A stretch of 64,000 bases of DNA from NCBI GenBank assembly GCA_030278955.1, contig JAOANR010000014.1, positions 38,639,453-38,703,452 of the forward strand, given 5' to 3'. Below the pieces are notes generated by a model. The model was not told the origin of the DNA. It saw only the letters and a list, made by a program, of their open reading frames with translations, and searched no databases. The DNA comes from Hygrophila difformis (taxonomy: Eukaryota > Streptophyta > Magnoliopsida > Lamiales > Acanthaceae). The translations under genes were made by a program, and so were the position numbers. How positions within the stretch are numbered: the first letter of the stretch is position 1; every line of letters starts with the position of its first letter. Below, in pieces: positions 10,706 to 21,159 of the stretch.

Positions 10706-11933
10706 GGAAAAAATGATAAATATGTCCTTTTTCTTTTCAAAAAATTCAAATCAGTCCTTTTTCTATTTTATTACCAAAACAGTCCTCTACAAATGCTAAT
10801 TATGTTCAAATCAGTCCTTTTTTCACTAATTATATTCTAATTGCTGACGTGGCAAGGGTTTTAATTTAAACCTGACACGTGTGCATAATATTAGTCCTTT
10901 TTCTTTTATCTTTTGCCAATTCAGTCCTAAACTTTTATTTTGTTCTATTTAGTCCTCTACCCCAATCACTCATTTTTATATTAATTGGCCTCAAACCTTT
11001 CAAATTATTTCATTTTAGGCCCAGAACCTTAAATTTTTTATTATTACTAATCCATTTATCAAATAAATGAACAACATACTTCCATAAATAAAATTAAACA
11101 CCAAACCTCATATATTGGGTTCGACTGCTTTGTTATCGGGTCTTTCAAGTACCGGAATTTTACGGAATCTCTGTAATAACCACTCGACCGCAACCGATTG
11201 TTCATTGGTTTTGGTTTCCTTCAGTAACAATCAACAGAATCTTACTTTGCGTCCTACCTTAGGATGTAGCAATATTTGAGTAAATGATTTCACTTGAATT
11301 TTTGGAAGGTTATGGATACAGGAAGCCTTGGTTTTATTGAAAAATATTAATATTATTAAAAATATTAAAAAAATAGCCTGAATTTTATTGTCCACAAAGT
11401 ATGATTGTGTTGATTGTTGCTGAAGGAAACCAGAACCAATGAACCATCATTACGGTCGGGTGGTTAGAGAGAGTCCGTAAAATTCGGAACTTCGAAGACC
11501 CGGTAACAAGGCGGTCAAACCCAATGTATGAGGTTTGGTATTTAATTTTATTTACGGAAGTATGTTGGGCATTTATTTGATAAATGTATTAGTAATAATA
11601 AAAAATTAAGGTTCTGGGCCTAAAATGAAATAATTTGAAAGGTTTGAGGCCAATTAATATAAAAATGAGTGATTGGGGTAGAGGACTAAATAGAACAAAA
11701 TAAAAGTTTAGGACTGAATTGGCAAAAGATAAAAGAAAAAGGACTAATATTATGCACACGTGTCAGGTTTAAATTAAAACCCTTGCCACGTCAGCAATTA
11801 GAATATAATTAGTGAAAAAAGGACTGATTTGAACATAATTAGTATTTGTAGAGGACTGTTTTGGTAATAAAATAGAAAAAAGACTGATTTGAATTTTTTG
11901 AAAAGAAAAAGGACCTATTTATCCTTTTTTCCA
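10706..11933. mobile_element. Mutator-like element with about 500-bp inverted repeats
   Basis: Ends GGAAAAAA...TTTTTTCCA. The arms 10706-11200 and 11420-11933 are near-perfect reverse complements. The flanks 10697-10705 and 11934-11942 are both taaactaat, a perfect 9-bp TSD. No transposase is present. The insertion lies about 75 bp after the thaumatin-like stop codon and may affect its 3' UTR. Confidence 0.92.
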
Positions 11934-11942
11934 TAAACTAAT

Positions 11943-12717
11943 ACTAATTGATGCCATGTACTTATGTAGGTTTTCTGGCTTTGTGGTTGTGATACTTACG
12001 TAGGTTTTCTTGTTCCCAATATTTTAGTATACATGTGTTCATGAGTGACCAGTGTTCAATTTAATTTTTAAGCTAAGGGCGTGTTGTCAGTTAAGATACG
12101 GTACAGAACCCATATGGGTTTGTATGTGCAGGTATGATGTCAAATATTATTTATGTGATGGAGCAAGATAGTGTAAAAATCTATGGCGGTTGACAGTAGT
12201 TTATGTGATGCCTAGTCTATTTAATGTGATGACAACATACTATTAATGTGATCAATACGTATGATTATGTGATGAATAAATTTGGACAACTGTTGTTGCC
12301 GATAATATTAGAAAATACGCTTTTGAATTTAATAACCATTGTTATCACCTTTAAAACCTACCCAAAACCGTCATCTTCCCTAAGAAAATTTCTGAAACCC
12401 ATCCGGTTGTCATCCGAGAACTGTTTGATGGCCGAAATTATAAATTTAAACATCAAACCGCCGGATGAAAAACTTATGGAAGAAGCCATACCGGAAACTT
12501 GCAAGGAAATCACGTACATGGAGTCCGTCCCAATAATCCCGACAGAGAAACTTGTAAGGAAATCACGTCCATAGAGTTCAATAAAGGTGGTTACATAGTA
12601 CGTTGTGTACTTATATTTTGTGATGCTTGCAAGTATTACATGTGATGTATACGCCATTTCATGTGATGTGAGACTAAAAGTATTGTATATATCCAAACAA
12701 TGTATGTATTATTTCTA
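11943..12717. other. Region with repeated ATGTGATG motifs
   Basis: At least seven copies of the octamer ATGTGATG or a close variant occur at 12150-12280 and 12600-12670, with another in reverse beyond the Mutator-like element at about 13830. Together with a left edge near 12074 (taagggcgtg) and a right edge near 13865 (gcaccctaa), it may be one older element interrupted by 12718-13775. No gene is recognised. Confidence 0.4.
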
Positions 12718-13775
12718 GGAAAAAAGGCCAGATATATCCCTTTTGTTTCAAAAAAAGCCAAATCTATCATTTTTTTATTTTATTACCGATTTTATCCTCT
12801 ACATATGCTAATTACATCCGGAAATATCCTAAATTCACTAATCGTGGAATGACTACTGACGTGGCAATAAATTAACTTAAACTCTACACGCTGGATGGGA
12901 TTTGAAGTGTCTCTCAATTAGGGCTGGGGAAAAATACCGAGTATAACGCATACCGCACATACCGTATCGAAAAAAGAAATATTGAAATTTTCGGTATACC
13001 GTAATTTTCGGTATGGTATCATACCGAAAAAAATTCTCCGTACTGTATACCTTACCGAACTTTACGGTATGAAAAAATTTCATACCGAAACTTTCGGTAT
13101 ACCGTTGCCGTACCGAACATTTCGGTATACCGATCTTCGGTATACCGAAAGTTTCGGTATGAAATATTTTCATACCGTTTCCATACCGACATTCTGGTAA
13201 GTTCGGTATATACCGCTATACCGAACATTCAGTACATACCGACATACCGTATCGCGGTATATAACTACATACCGACATATCGGTATTGCGGTATATACCG
13301 GCATACCGAACTTTCGCTATATACCAACATACCGATATTACGGTATATAACGGTATCGCGGTATATACCGATACCGTGGTATATACCAAAGTTCGGTACG
13401 ATAGCGATATACCGCGGTATCAAAAAAAATTATACCGTTACCGTACCGAAATCTTACGGTACGGTATGATACCATACCGAAAATTACAGTATACCGAAAA
13501 TTTCGATATTTTCGGTAATTTTTCGATACGGTATGTGCGGTATGCAGTATATTCGGTATTTTTCCCCAGCCCTAATTGAGACACACTTCAAATTCGATCC
13601 AGCGTGTAGGGTTTAAGTTAATTTATTGCCACGTCAGCAGGCATTCCCCGATTAGTGAATTTGGGATATTTCCGGATATAATCAGCATATGTAGAGGATA
13701 AATTCAGTAATAAAATAGAAAAATGATAGATTTGGCTTTTTTTAAACAAAAAGGATATATTTGGCATTTTTTCCA
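12718..13775. mobile_element. Mutator-like element, same family as 10706-11933
   Basis: Ends GGAAAAAA...TTTTTTCCA as in the element at 10706. Arms 12718-12920 and 13573-13775 are reverse complements. Flanks 12709-12717 (ttatttcta) and 13776-13784 (ttatctcta) match 8 of 9. Its centre is occupied by a second palindromic element. Confidence 0.87.
12921..13572. mobile_element. GGTATACCG-array MITE nested in the Mutator-like element
   Basis: Inverted ends GGGCTGGGGAAAAATACCG...CCCCAGCCC enclose more than 20 copies of CGGTAT/ATACCG on both strands. The ends resemble plant hAT MITEs (CAGGGCTGGG type), but there is no 8-bp TSD. The element is bordered by TA on both sides, and the flanks ctctcaat and attgagac are reverse complements. 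It therefore sits at the exact centre of the outer palindrome. Confidence 0.65.
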
Positions 13776-15408
13776 TTATCTCTATGTCCAAACATCACCA
13801 TTTTAAGCGCACACATCGGTAACATCACATGAAAAAGTCTGCACCTAAAGGTGTATGCACCCTAACCGCTTCCGCGTGTTGTTACTTAAAATTAATAATA
13901 TCGACTCATATGTATATCGGCTATCGGCCTAATATCAATACTAGTATTACCCGCCCGCGCGATGCGCGGGAAGAAAAGTTTCTAAAATATTAAAAAAAAT
14001 TATTTAGAGATTCAACAAAAGAATGAATTGTCCTCACGATTGAATGAAAGAAAATTTATAATGTAAAATAGTTGATGACCGATGCAATGAATAAGAAATT
14101 GATCAAGATTAAAGGAATGAAAGTTTTGGCGGTAAAATTCACGTTTAATTGTCAAGGTCCTATTTGTTTTCTTGCTCCGACTCCTCTAAAGAAAATAATT
14201 TATACATGCGTAAAAGTAATAGAGATGACAAAACAATTTAAAAAAAAAAAAGAAAAAAAAAACATTCTAATAACGTCCTACATTCCTTTCCCATAGCATT
14301 TCTAAAAGTAATGAATTGCTTGACAATTTCATGTCACTAACCACATGAATAAAATTGCCCTTATCATTATCAGCGTGTTAAAAATAAAATATAGCTTATT
14401 TAAAACTGTCAATTGTTAATTCCATCGAATATAGATTACGGAATAAATATGTTTTTAAATACAATTAAAGTTTTTTGAAAATAAATTTCAATTACATTTT
14501 AAATCAGCAAGTAAGATCATAAAAAAATACAGTTTCATAGCCTATAAGTTTTATAAAGTAGATTATCTAGAACAGATCAATCACAACGAATATGTAAGCC
14601 TGGATCAATAAATCAATATAAAGTTATACCATATACAGGACCACTAATGCAATAATATCAATTATAAAGTTTACTTTTATTTATATGAAAAATGAAATAA
14701 GTATCATTTTTTCAAATTTAGTTTACACAATATGATTTCTTTAATTGTAACCCCATTTAAATTCTTAAAAATTATAACTTTTTTTAGAAAAAAACCTAAG
14801 AATAAATGTAATGCACTTACAATTCCTATATATTTATTGGCATCGCGACAATCAAGTATAAGATTCATTTTAAAGCGGCTAATATTTAGAGAATCAAACA
14901 ATGCTTCATTGAAAAAGATAAATTATAAAGAGATTAATAAAATTCATCAAACAATATGTAATCATCCGGATCATAAAGCAAAACATTAAACTTCGATTCA
15001 AACATTCGTATTAACAAATCCATCATAGCACATCACTTGAAGCTTTTAATACATCAATGACGATTAAATTTATTAGCCAGTCTGATAAGACCCTTCTTAA
15101 TATTAGAAAACCAAACGTCGTCAAACTTCTTCAACAAAGGTTTCGCAACAAACTTCCTCAATAAAGGTTTTGCAGCACGGAAATAGTTACTCTTCAGATA
15201 CTCAGAAAAGTTACAATATATTCAAACATAGCATCTGGAATGGCTAGGAAAGTTACATTGTCCAATCATGCCTCATTTGTTCAATATCTTATCATCGTCA
15301 TTGGATAAAATTCTCTGGTCTTCATGTATATGTTTAATAAATGCAGCATTTATATTTTGAAGGAGAATGAAGGTATAGGCAGAGTATTTCTACTTGCAAT
15401 TTTTTTTT

Positions 15409-15558
15409 CCAGACAGGAGTTCGAGGGAATGACCAAGAATTTTGTCAATAACTTGAGCAAATCCAGATGAAACAGAGCCAACCACAGTCCCAATTGATGG
15501 CAGGATATAAATTTTTCATGTGCTTGTAGATATTAGTCTTCTGTTTGTCACAGCATTC
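15409..15558 (-). pseudogene. Possible captured host-exon fragment in Helitron 2
   Basis: On the minus strand an acceptor-like TTTTGCAG (ending at 15559) is followed by coding-like sequence. It reads TNIYKHMKNLYP in one frame and, after one shift, IGTVVGSVSSGFAQVIDKIL and GHSLELLSG in another. The composition is less AT-biased than its surroundings. I do not recognise the source gene. Helitrons often capture exons, so this is plausible but unproven. Confidence 0.35.
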
Positions 15559-16184
15559 TGCAAAATGACAATTTTATATGATTAAGATTCAGTTCATAAT
15601 TGCAGTAAACATGGAAATAAAACTAATGAAATAAAACAATTGATTCGAAAAATCATCACAAACACACCTTAATGTTCAAGTAAAAATTAAGCCTGTATCG
15701 CATACTTGCATTCCATTTTCTAAATTATAGCCCAAACTTCAAGCTATATTCAAAGCCAAAATTAAAGTTAAGAAATTCATTTAATTAGGAGAAACTCCAT
15801 GTCATTGGTATTATATTCAATATCCATATCAAGATAATCTTGTAAGTTTATGCAAAATCAAAATACTTTGTGCAAAATAGGCTTGCTCCTTTTTGTCCAA
15901 TGAGATGACCTGAATTCATTTCAGGCAGATGTTTCGAACTCTCATTTGCACATGTATACATGTTAGTTATTAGCCAATGTATACATCTAATTCCTGTTAG
16001 TTATTAAAAATCCTAAATATTTTATTTCCCTCCATCTCTCCATTGTAAAAATTCTGCATATGCGTTCCCCATCACCGTAAATCTCATTTGCACAAATAAA
16101 TAATAAATACATATTACATACATATTTTATTATTATAATGATTTCTCCATCATAATTTTATTACCATAAAATTAATAATATATA

Positions 16185-16512
16185 CTCCCTCCGTCCCATT
16201 AAAAGTGTCCCAAAACTTTTGGGCACGGTATTTTATGTGGGAATAGTTAATATTTAATGTAGGGGTAGATTATGGTTAAAGTGAGAGTAAATTAGAAATT
16301 TATGTGATGTGATTGTAATTGGTTTGAATTTTAAATTGATTTATTTATGTGTGATGTGATAGTTGTGTGTGTGAAATTTTAATAAAGTTATTTATTGATG
16401 TGATATGATGAGAGTTGGTTTGTATTTAATTATTTCCTAAAAAGGAAATGAGACAATTGGAGTGGGACGGACCAAAAAGGAAAGTGAGACAAAATTAGTG
16501 GGACAGAGGGAG
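16185..16512. mobile_element. Stowaway MITE, 328 bp
   Basis: Perfect-type ends CTCCCTCCGTCCC...GGGACAGAGGGAG with TA on both sides (16183-16184, 16513-16514). The homologous stretch near 38430-38450 lacks the insert, so an empty site exists within the window. Confidence 0.95.
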
Positions 16513-17331
16513 TATTTTGTTTTTCTTGCTAAATTAGATTTAATCCGTGCTATATTTTTGGCATATTAATTTTCCCTCATCCTTTTCTATTATTAATTAA
16601 TCCCAAAAATTGTGCACTTAAATTAGGCAGCCGAGATCTCTTTCCAAATTATTCAAAGTGGCCAAATAAATTATTTGATATATACATAAAAAAATAAATT
16701 TGCGATGATTAACATAAATGTCAACATTCTTCATAAAATATATCGGATTCCATAATTTATCTAGAACCTATTTTAATTTGATATAAACAACACCTAAATG
16801 GTAACAGATTTTCAATAAAATTTATAATTAGTTGTCTAATATTATAAGATCTACCAAACAATACATAGTAAATATACAGAATTAAAGTAAATTATCATTT
16901 TTGACATGATTTTTAACTATCCAATTAGTAATAATGTTTCCCAAATTACACCATTTAATTATGGGATCATTTCATTCTCTATTAGTTTACATGATTTAAA
17001 TATTTATGATTTTTTGATCTAATAAAGTAACACAAATTTTTTTTAAATTTAAAACCGCATATTTAGAAATTTTAAAAAAATTATATTCTAATATTTAGTT
17101 TTTATTTTTTATTTAATATTTAGTTTCCAAAATACGGATATACTTATATGAAAAGATTTAGTTGCCAAGATAAATAAAACGATTCTAAAATATGAATATA
17201 TTTAAATAACTTGATCTAATGTTAAATAATCACAATATATCTATAATTAAAACGAATCACAATAAATTAATTCTATAACGATATGTTAAACAATTCCATT
17301 TAAAAATGTAGTATCTATATTAAATCATCAT

Positions 17332-17471
17332 GTGGTTTATATGGTTCTTGTAGTTCGAATACAATTGGTTGTATCTGGTCTTCTGCTTTTGCAACTTTGG
17401 TGTCTCCTTTTAGATTGCTCTGTTGTAATCAACCTTGTTGGTATGGAATGAAACAATTTTCCTCAAAAAAA
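17332..17471 (+). mobile_element. 5'-truncated LINE 3' end, 140 bp
   Basis: A 140-bp insert ends in gaaacaattttcctc plus a short A run, much like the 3' end of the full LINE (tattaccttttcctcaaaa). It is bordered by identical 15-bp repeats, atattaaatcatcat at 17317-17331 and 17472-17486. Confidence 0.85.
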
Positions 17472-20400
17472 ATATTAAATCATCATAATATTTTTCCAAA
17501 GTTAATATTATAATAAACTTATTGCTATAATTAGCGAATTGCTTTAATACAAATTTTTTTAGAATTTAAATACAATATTTTAATTTAAAGCAATGATGAT
17601 TTAACATTGTCATATTTAACTTGTAAGGACCAATAAATGTTATAATGAAACTTAATGTTAGTAAAAAATCAATTAAAATTAATGACATAATAAATTCATG
17701 GTTGAAATCATTTCATTATTTATTTATATTAAAAATTTCCATTTTGTGAAATTGAGAATACAATCCCATAAATCTAACATTGAAATGATTATTTGAGTAT
17801 ATACTTTTTGGAATTATTGACTAAAAATTAGGCTAGTGGTTTTAGGCTGGAAACTTTTGCATATGATTTTAGGTTAATACATGGATTTAAGTGTAAATTG
17901 AATATTATTTATATAGATAAATAAATTCCTAATATGGATTATGTAACACCCCCACTTCCCCTAAGGATGCAGCGGAAGAAAAGAGCGGGAACAATGGGGT
18001 GGGGTGCTACCGCCACGTATTCCGGACCGCCCGAAATACGCTAAGGCTAAAAATAATGGGTGCAGAACATCAGAGTTTAATGCATATGCTAACCACTTCC
18101 CGGGCAAGTTAGCATATACTCTACACAAAAGCTTATAATACCGTAACAAGTATAAAATAAGCTTAATAAAAATGTTTGGTATAGTGTAACCAAACGGAGG
18201 AACTCATTCCTCAAAGGAGCTCAATAATAGGAATGGAATAAATCCATGGAAATTTTTATTTTAAAAGAGGTTGCACCTCGCATTTCAAAAATAACACTGC
18301 TAAATGCAAAAATGCATTGTTTAAACAGTAGGGCACAACGTTTGCATAAACGGGATAAAACCCAAATATTTATTCATGCTTGATAAATAATTTCCCATGC
18401 TTTATAAAAATTATCTTTTGCCCCATAAAGAAAAATGATCTATACTCGATACATAATTTCCAAGGCTTCATAAAAATTGTCTTTACCTTGTAAAAATTTA
18501 TCTATGCCAAGAAATAAGTTCTATCCCCAAAGGGGATTAAAAAAAAAATATTCATGCTTATAAATATTACCCGTACCGTGCCCGTGCAAAATATGCTGTA
18601 ACGAACCTTGCAGATCTGAAACCTGAAAGGAATGGTGACAAATGTAGAGTCAGCGAAAACAATCGCTGAGTAAGTAGAAGTTTACTCCCGGAGGAGGTTG
18701 GGTAGCAGAAATAATTTAAAGACAACAATTATGGTAATGGTATGCTAAAAACGAGAATAATTTATACATACACGAAACATTATTCTATATCCCGGGAACA
18801 GATAATATATCAGTATGCGTTACCGAGATGTGAGTATCTCAGCCACCGTGTGTGGGGTTCCGCTCTAGGGCTCTAGTCCCACTCGAAGGTGGGGTCCCTG
18901 TTTTTGTCGGACTCTAGTCCCACATGCACTCAAGGGTGTGGGGGAGGTAAGAAATTTCCTCAAGCCCACTATGAGAAAAGACCGATGACGCCGAGCTGTG
19001 AGTCCCAATAGTCCCCGTGTGGCGATTAAGTGCACAATAGCGTGGGAGTTGGGCAGCTGCGACCCATGGCACCTCACTCATCCCCGTAACAATGAGCTCA
19101 AAAATCCGTAGGATTTTGTGAATAGTTGCGAACATCATAAAGCACAGTAAAATGGCATACCAATAATCCAAAAACAGTAGGGAGCTATAAGCATAAATTT
19201 AAAATAATAAAGCGGTAGTAAAAATTATTCTTAAGCTAAAATAAATTTGGGCTTTACTCCAAAGAGTAAAAATCTACTTACCGTCACCGAAGATGGAATG
19301 GGGATGACACACGCACAGGCTACGAGCAGATAATCCTTTACAGCTACGTGACTAAGAAAAATACTCTAATATTAATTTATACGCTATAATGGCTCTTTAA
19401 CTAAAGTACTAATAATAACTAAAATGATAGCTAAAATAATAACTAAAATATCAACTTAAATAAATCTTACCGGAGTATTCCTACTAGACCGGTCTTGCTA
19501 ACACTCTACCGAAGGAGCTTCAAAAACCATAACAAGAAACGCAGAGGAAGAAAAGAAAGAAACGAGGAGCAGCCGGAGGAAGAAAATGGAAGAGTTGGGG
19601 TGAGCTAGTGTAATGGAGGATGTGGGGTTTTATAGAGAGGTTGCTGCTTTCATTTACCCGGTTAAAGACTTTCCTTACTGCTCCCATCCCTTAGCCCAAC
19701 AGCTTCAGCCTATCCCCCTTTCCCTTTTTGGTTTTGGCTCGGTTCTTTAGGGCATGAGAGACCCATGTGACCAACAGGTAGAAGTCCCCTCTTCCTTTCT
19801 CCTTCCTTCCTCTTTTTCCCTTTTTTTTTCTGCAGCCCCTATTCCGGCAAGGTGGACGGGGCGGTCGGCCGGGAAGGCCGGCGGTGGTAGCGTGCGCCGG
19901 AGGAGGGGAGGCCGGGGACAGCGGCACGCGGCGGCGATGGCTCGGCCGGCGGCAGGCGGCGAGTGCCTCCCGCTCTCGCGGATCTCTCCGTCCTTCTCGG
20001 ATCTCTCTCTGTCTCGACTCCGTCCTCCTTCTTTTCTTTGCTTTGCTTTTGGTTGATTAAATGGTGGTGGTGGTGGCGATAGGTTGCGGTGGTGGTGGAG
20101 GATGGAGAGTCGGAAATGGGAGAGATGGTGGTGCCGGCGAGATGGCGGCGGACAGGGGGCCGGCGACGGTGGTGACGAGGCCGCGGTGGTGAAGGGAGAT
20201 GGTGGTTAAATGGTGGCAGAGCTCGGTGGATGAGACGGAGATGGTGGCGGCAGCGAGCGGCGGCGGTGGCGGACCCGACAGGGCCTCCCGCCCTTCCTTC
20301 TCTTCTTTTTCTATTTCTCTTTTCTTTTCTCCTTTTGGTTTGTTGTGGGTTGAGGTGGTGACAATGGCCGGCGGGCGGCGGCGGCGCGCCGGAGCAGGGG

Positions 20401-21159
20401 CGGCAGAGGCCGCGGATGGTGGCGCCGAGGCTGGAAAGGGAAAGAGGATGGGGAGATGGATCGAAATCTGGAATTTGGGGCTCAACGGGGGTTGGGCTTG
20501 GGCCTAATTTAATTGCCCATTGCTCAAATTATTGGCCCATTGGATTTAATTGACTAGCCCAACTTTCATGACTTAATCCACTTTAATCAATTGACTAATT
20601 AACTTACTTTATGGACCTAATGATGTAGCACTCATGTTTAATTAATGGACTTATTGGACTAAATTATTTAATTAAATTAGATTATGGACTTAATAATTTT
20701 AATAATCTCACATTTATATAATTTAATGTGTTGGATTTAATTAACTAATTAATCTAAGTTGTGGATTTAATAATGTATTCATCCGGTATAATTAGTCGAG
20801 TAATTTGGAACTCCATATTCTTCAATTCGGGACAATCGCAATTTAACGGTCGGATAATTCCTAATAATTAAATGGGTTTAGTGTTCTAATTTAATTACAT
20901 GGTCTTAATTTTATAGCTTAACTCATAAATTGTGTTATTTAATAGATTAGTTCATCTATTAATTTATCACCTTTAGTGGAATGACTCACCACTTCAAATT
21001 CCTTAACCCGGACAATTAATCGTTAAATGGGTCGCTAGATAATTTTATTCAATTGGTCAAGTATTAATATTAATGATTAATTTGTAATATAATTTGAGTC
21101 CAATTTCATTTAGTATAACATTAACTCAAAAATTCTTATTACTAATTACTTGAGAGAGA

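Larger units (their letters stand above)
13941..17917 (-). mobile_element. Helitron 2, about 4.0 kb, minus strand
   Basis: On the minus strand the 3' end reads ...CTAG (13944-13941) followed by T. It has a 7-bp GC hairpin, CCCGCGC (13954-13960) with GCGCGGG (13964-13970). The putative 5' end TCTATATAAATAATA (17917 downward) is preceded by A and resembles that of Helitron 1. No helicase was recognised. The interior shares diverged sequence with 38145-38500. The 5' end is less certain than the 3' end. Confidence 0.7.

Noticed and set aside
12248..12574. 108-aa ORF on the plus strand
   Set aside because: No recognisable domain, lies in motif-rich repeat DNA, and overlaps an equally long antisense frame; probably chance.
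12877..13579. Several 70-100 aa ORFs rich in Y, F, T and R
   Set aside because: They are translations of the CGGTATACCG arrays on both strands, not genes.
19691..20507. GC-rich ORFs of 78-142 aa in the left LARD LTR
   Set aside because: Low-complexity frames on both strands of a GC-rich LTR block, repeated at 35551-36489 only because the LTR is repeated.
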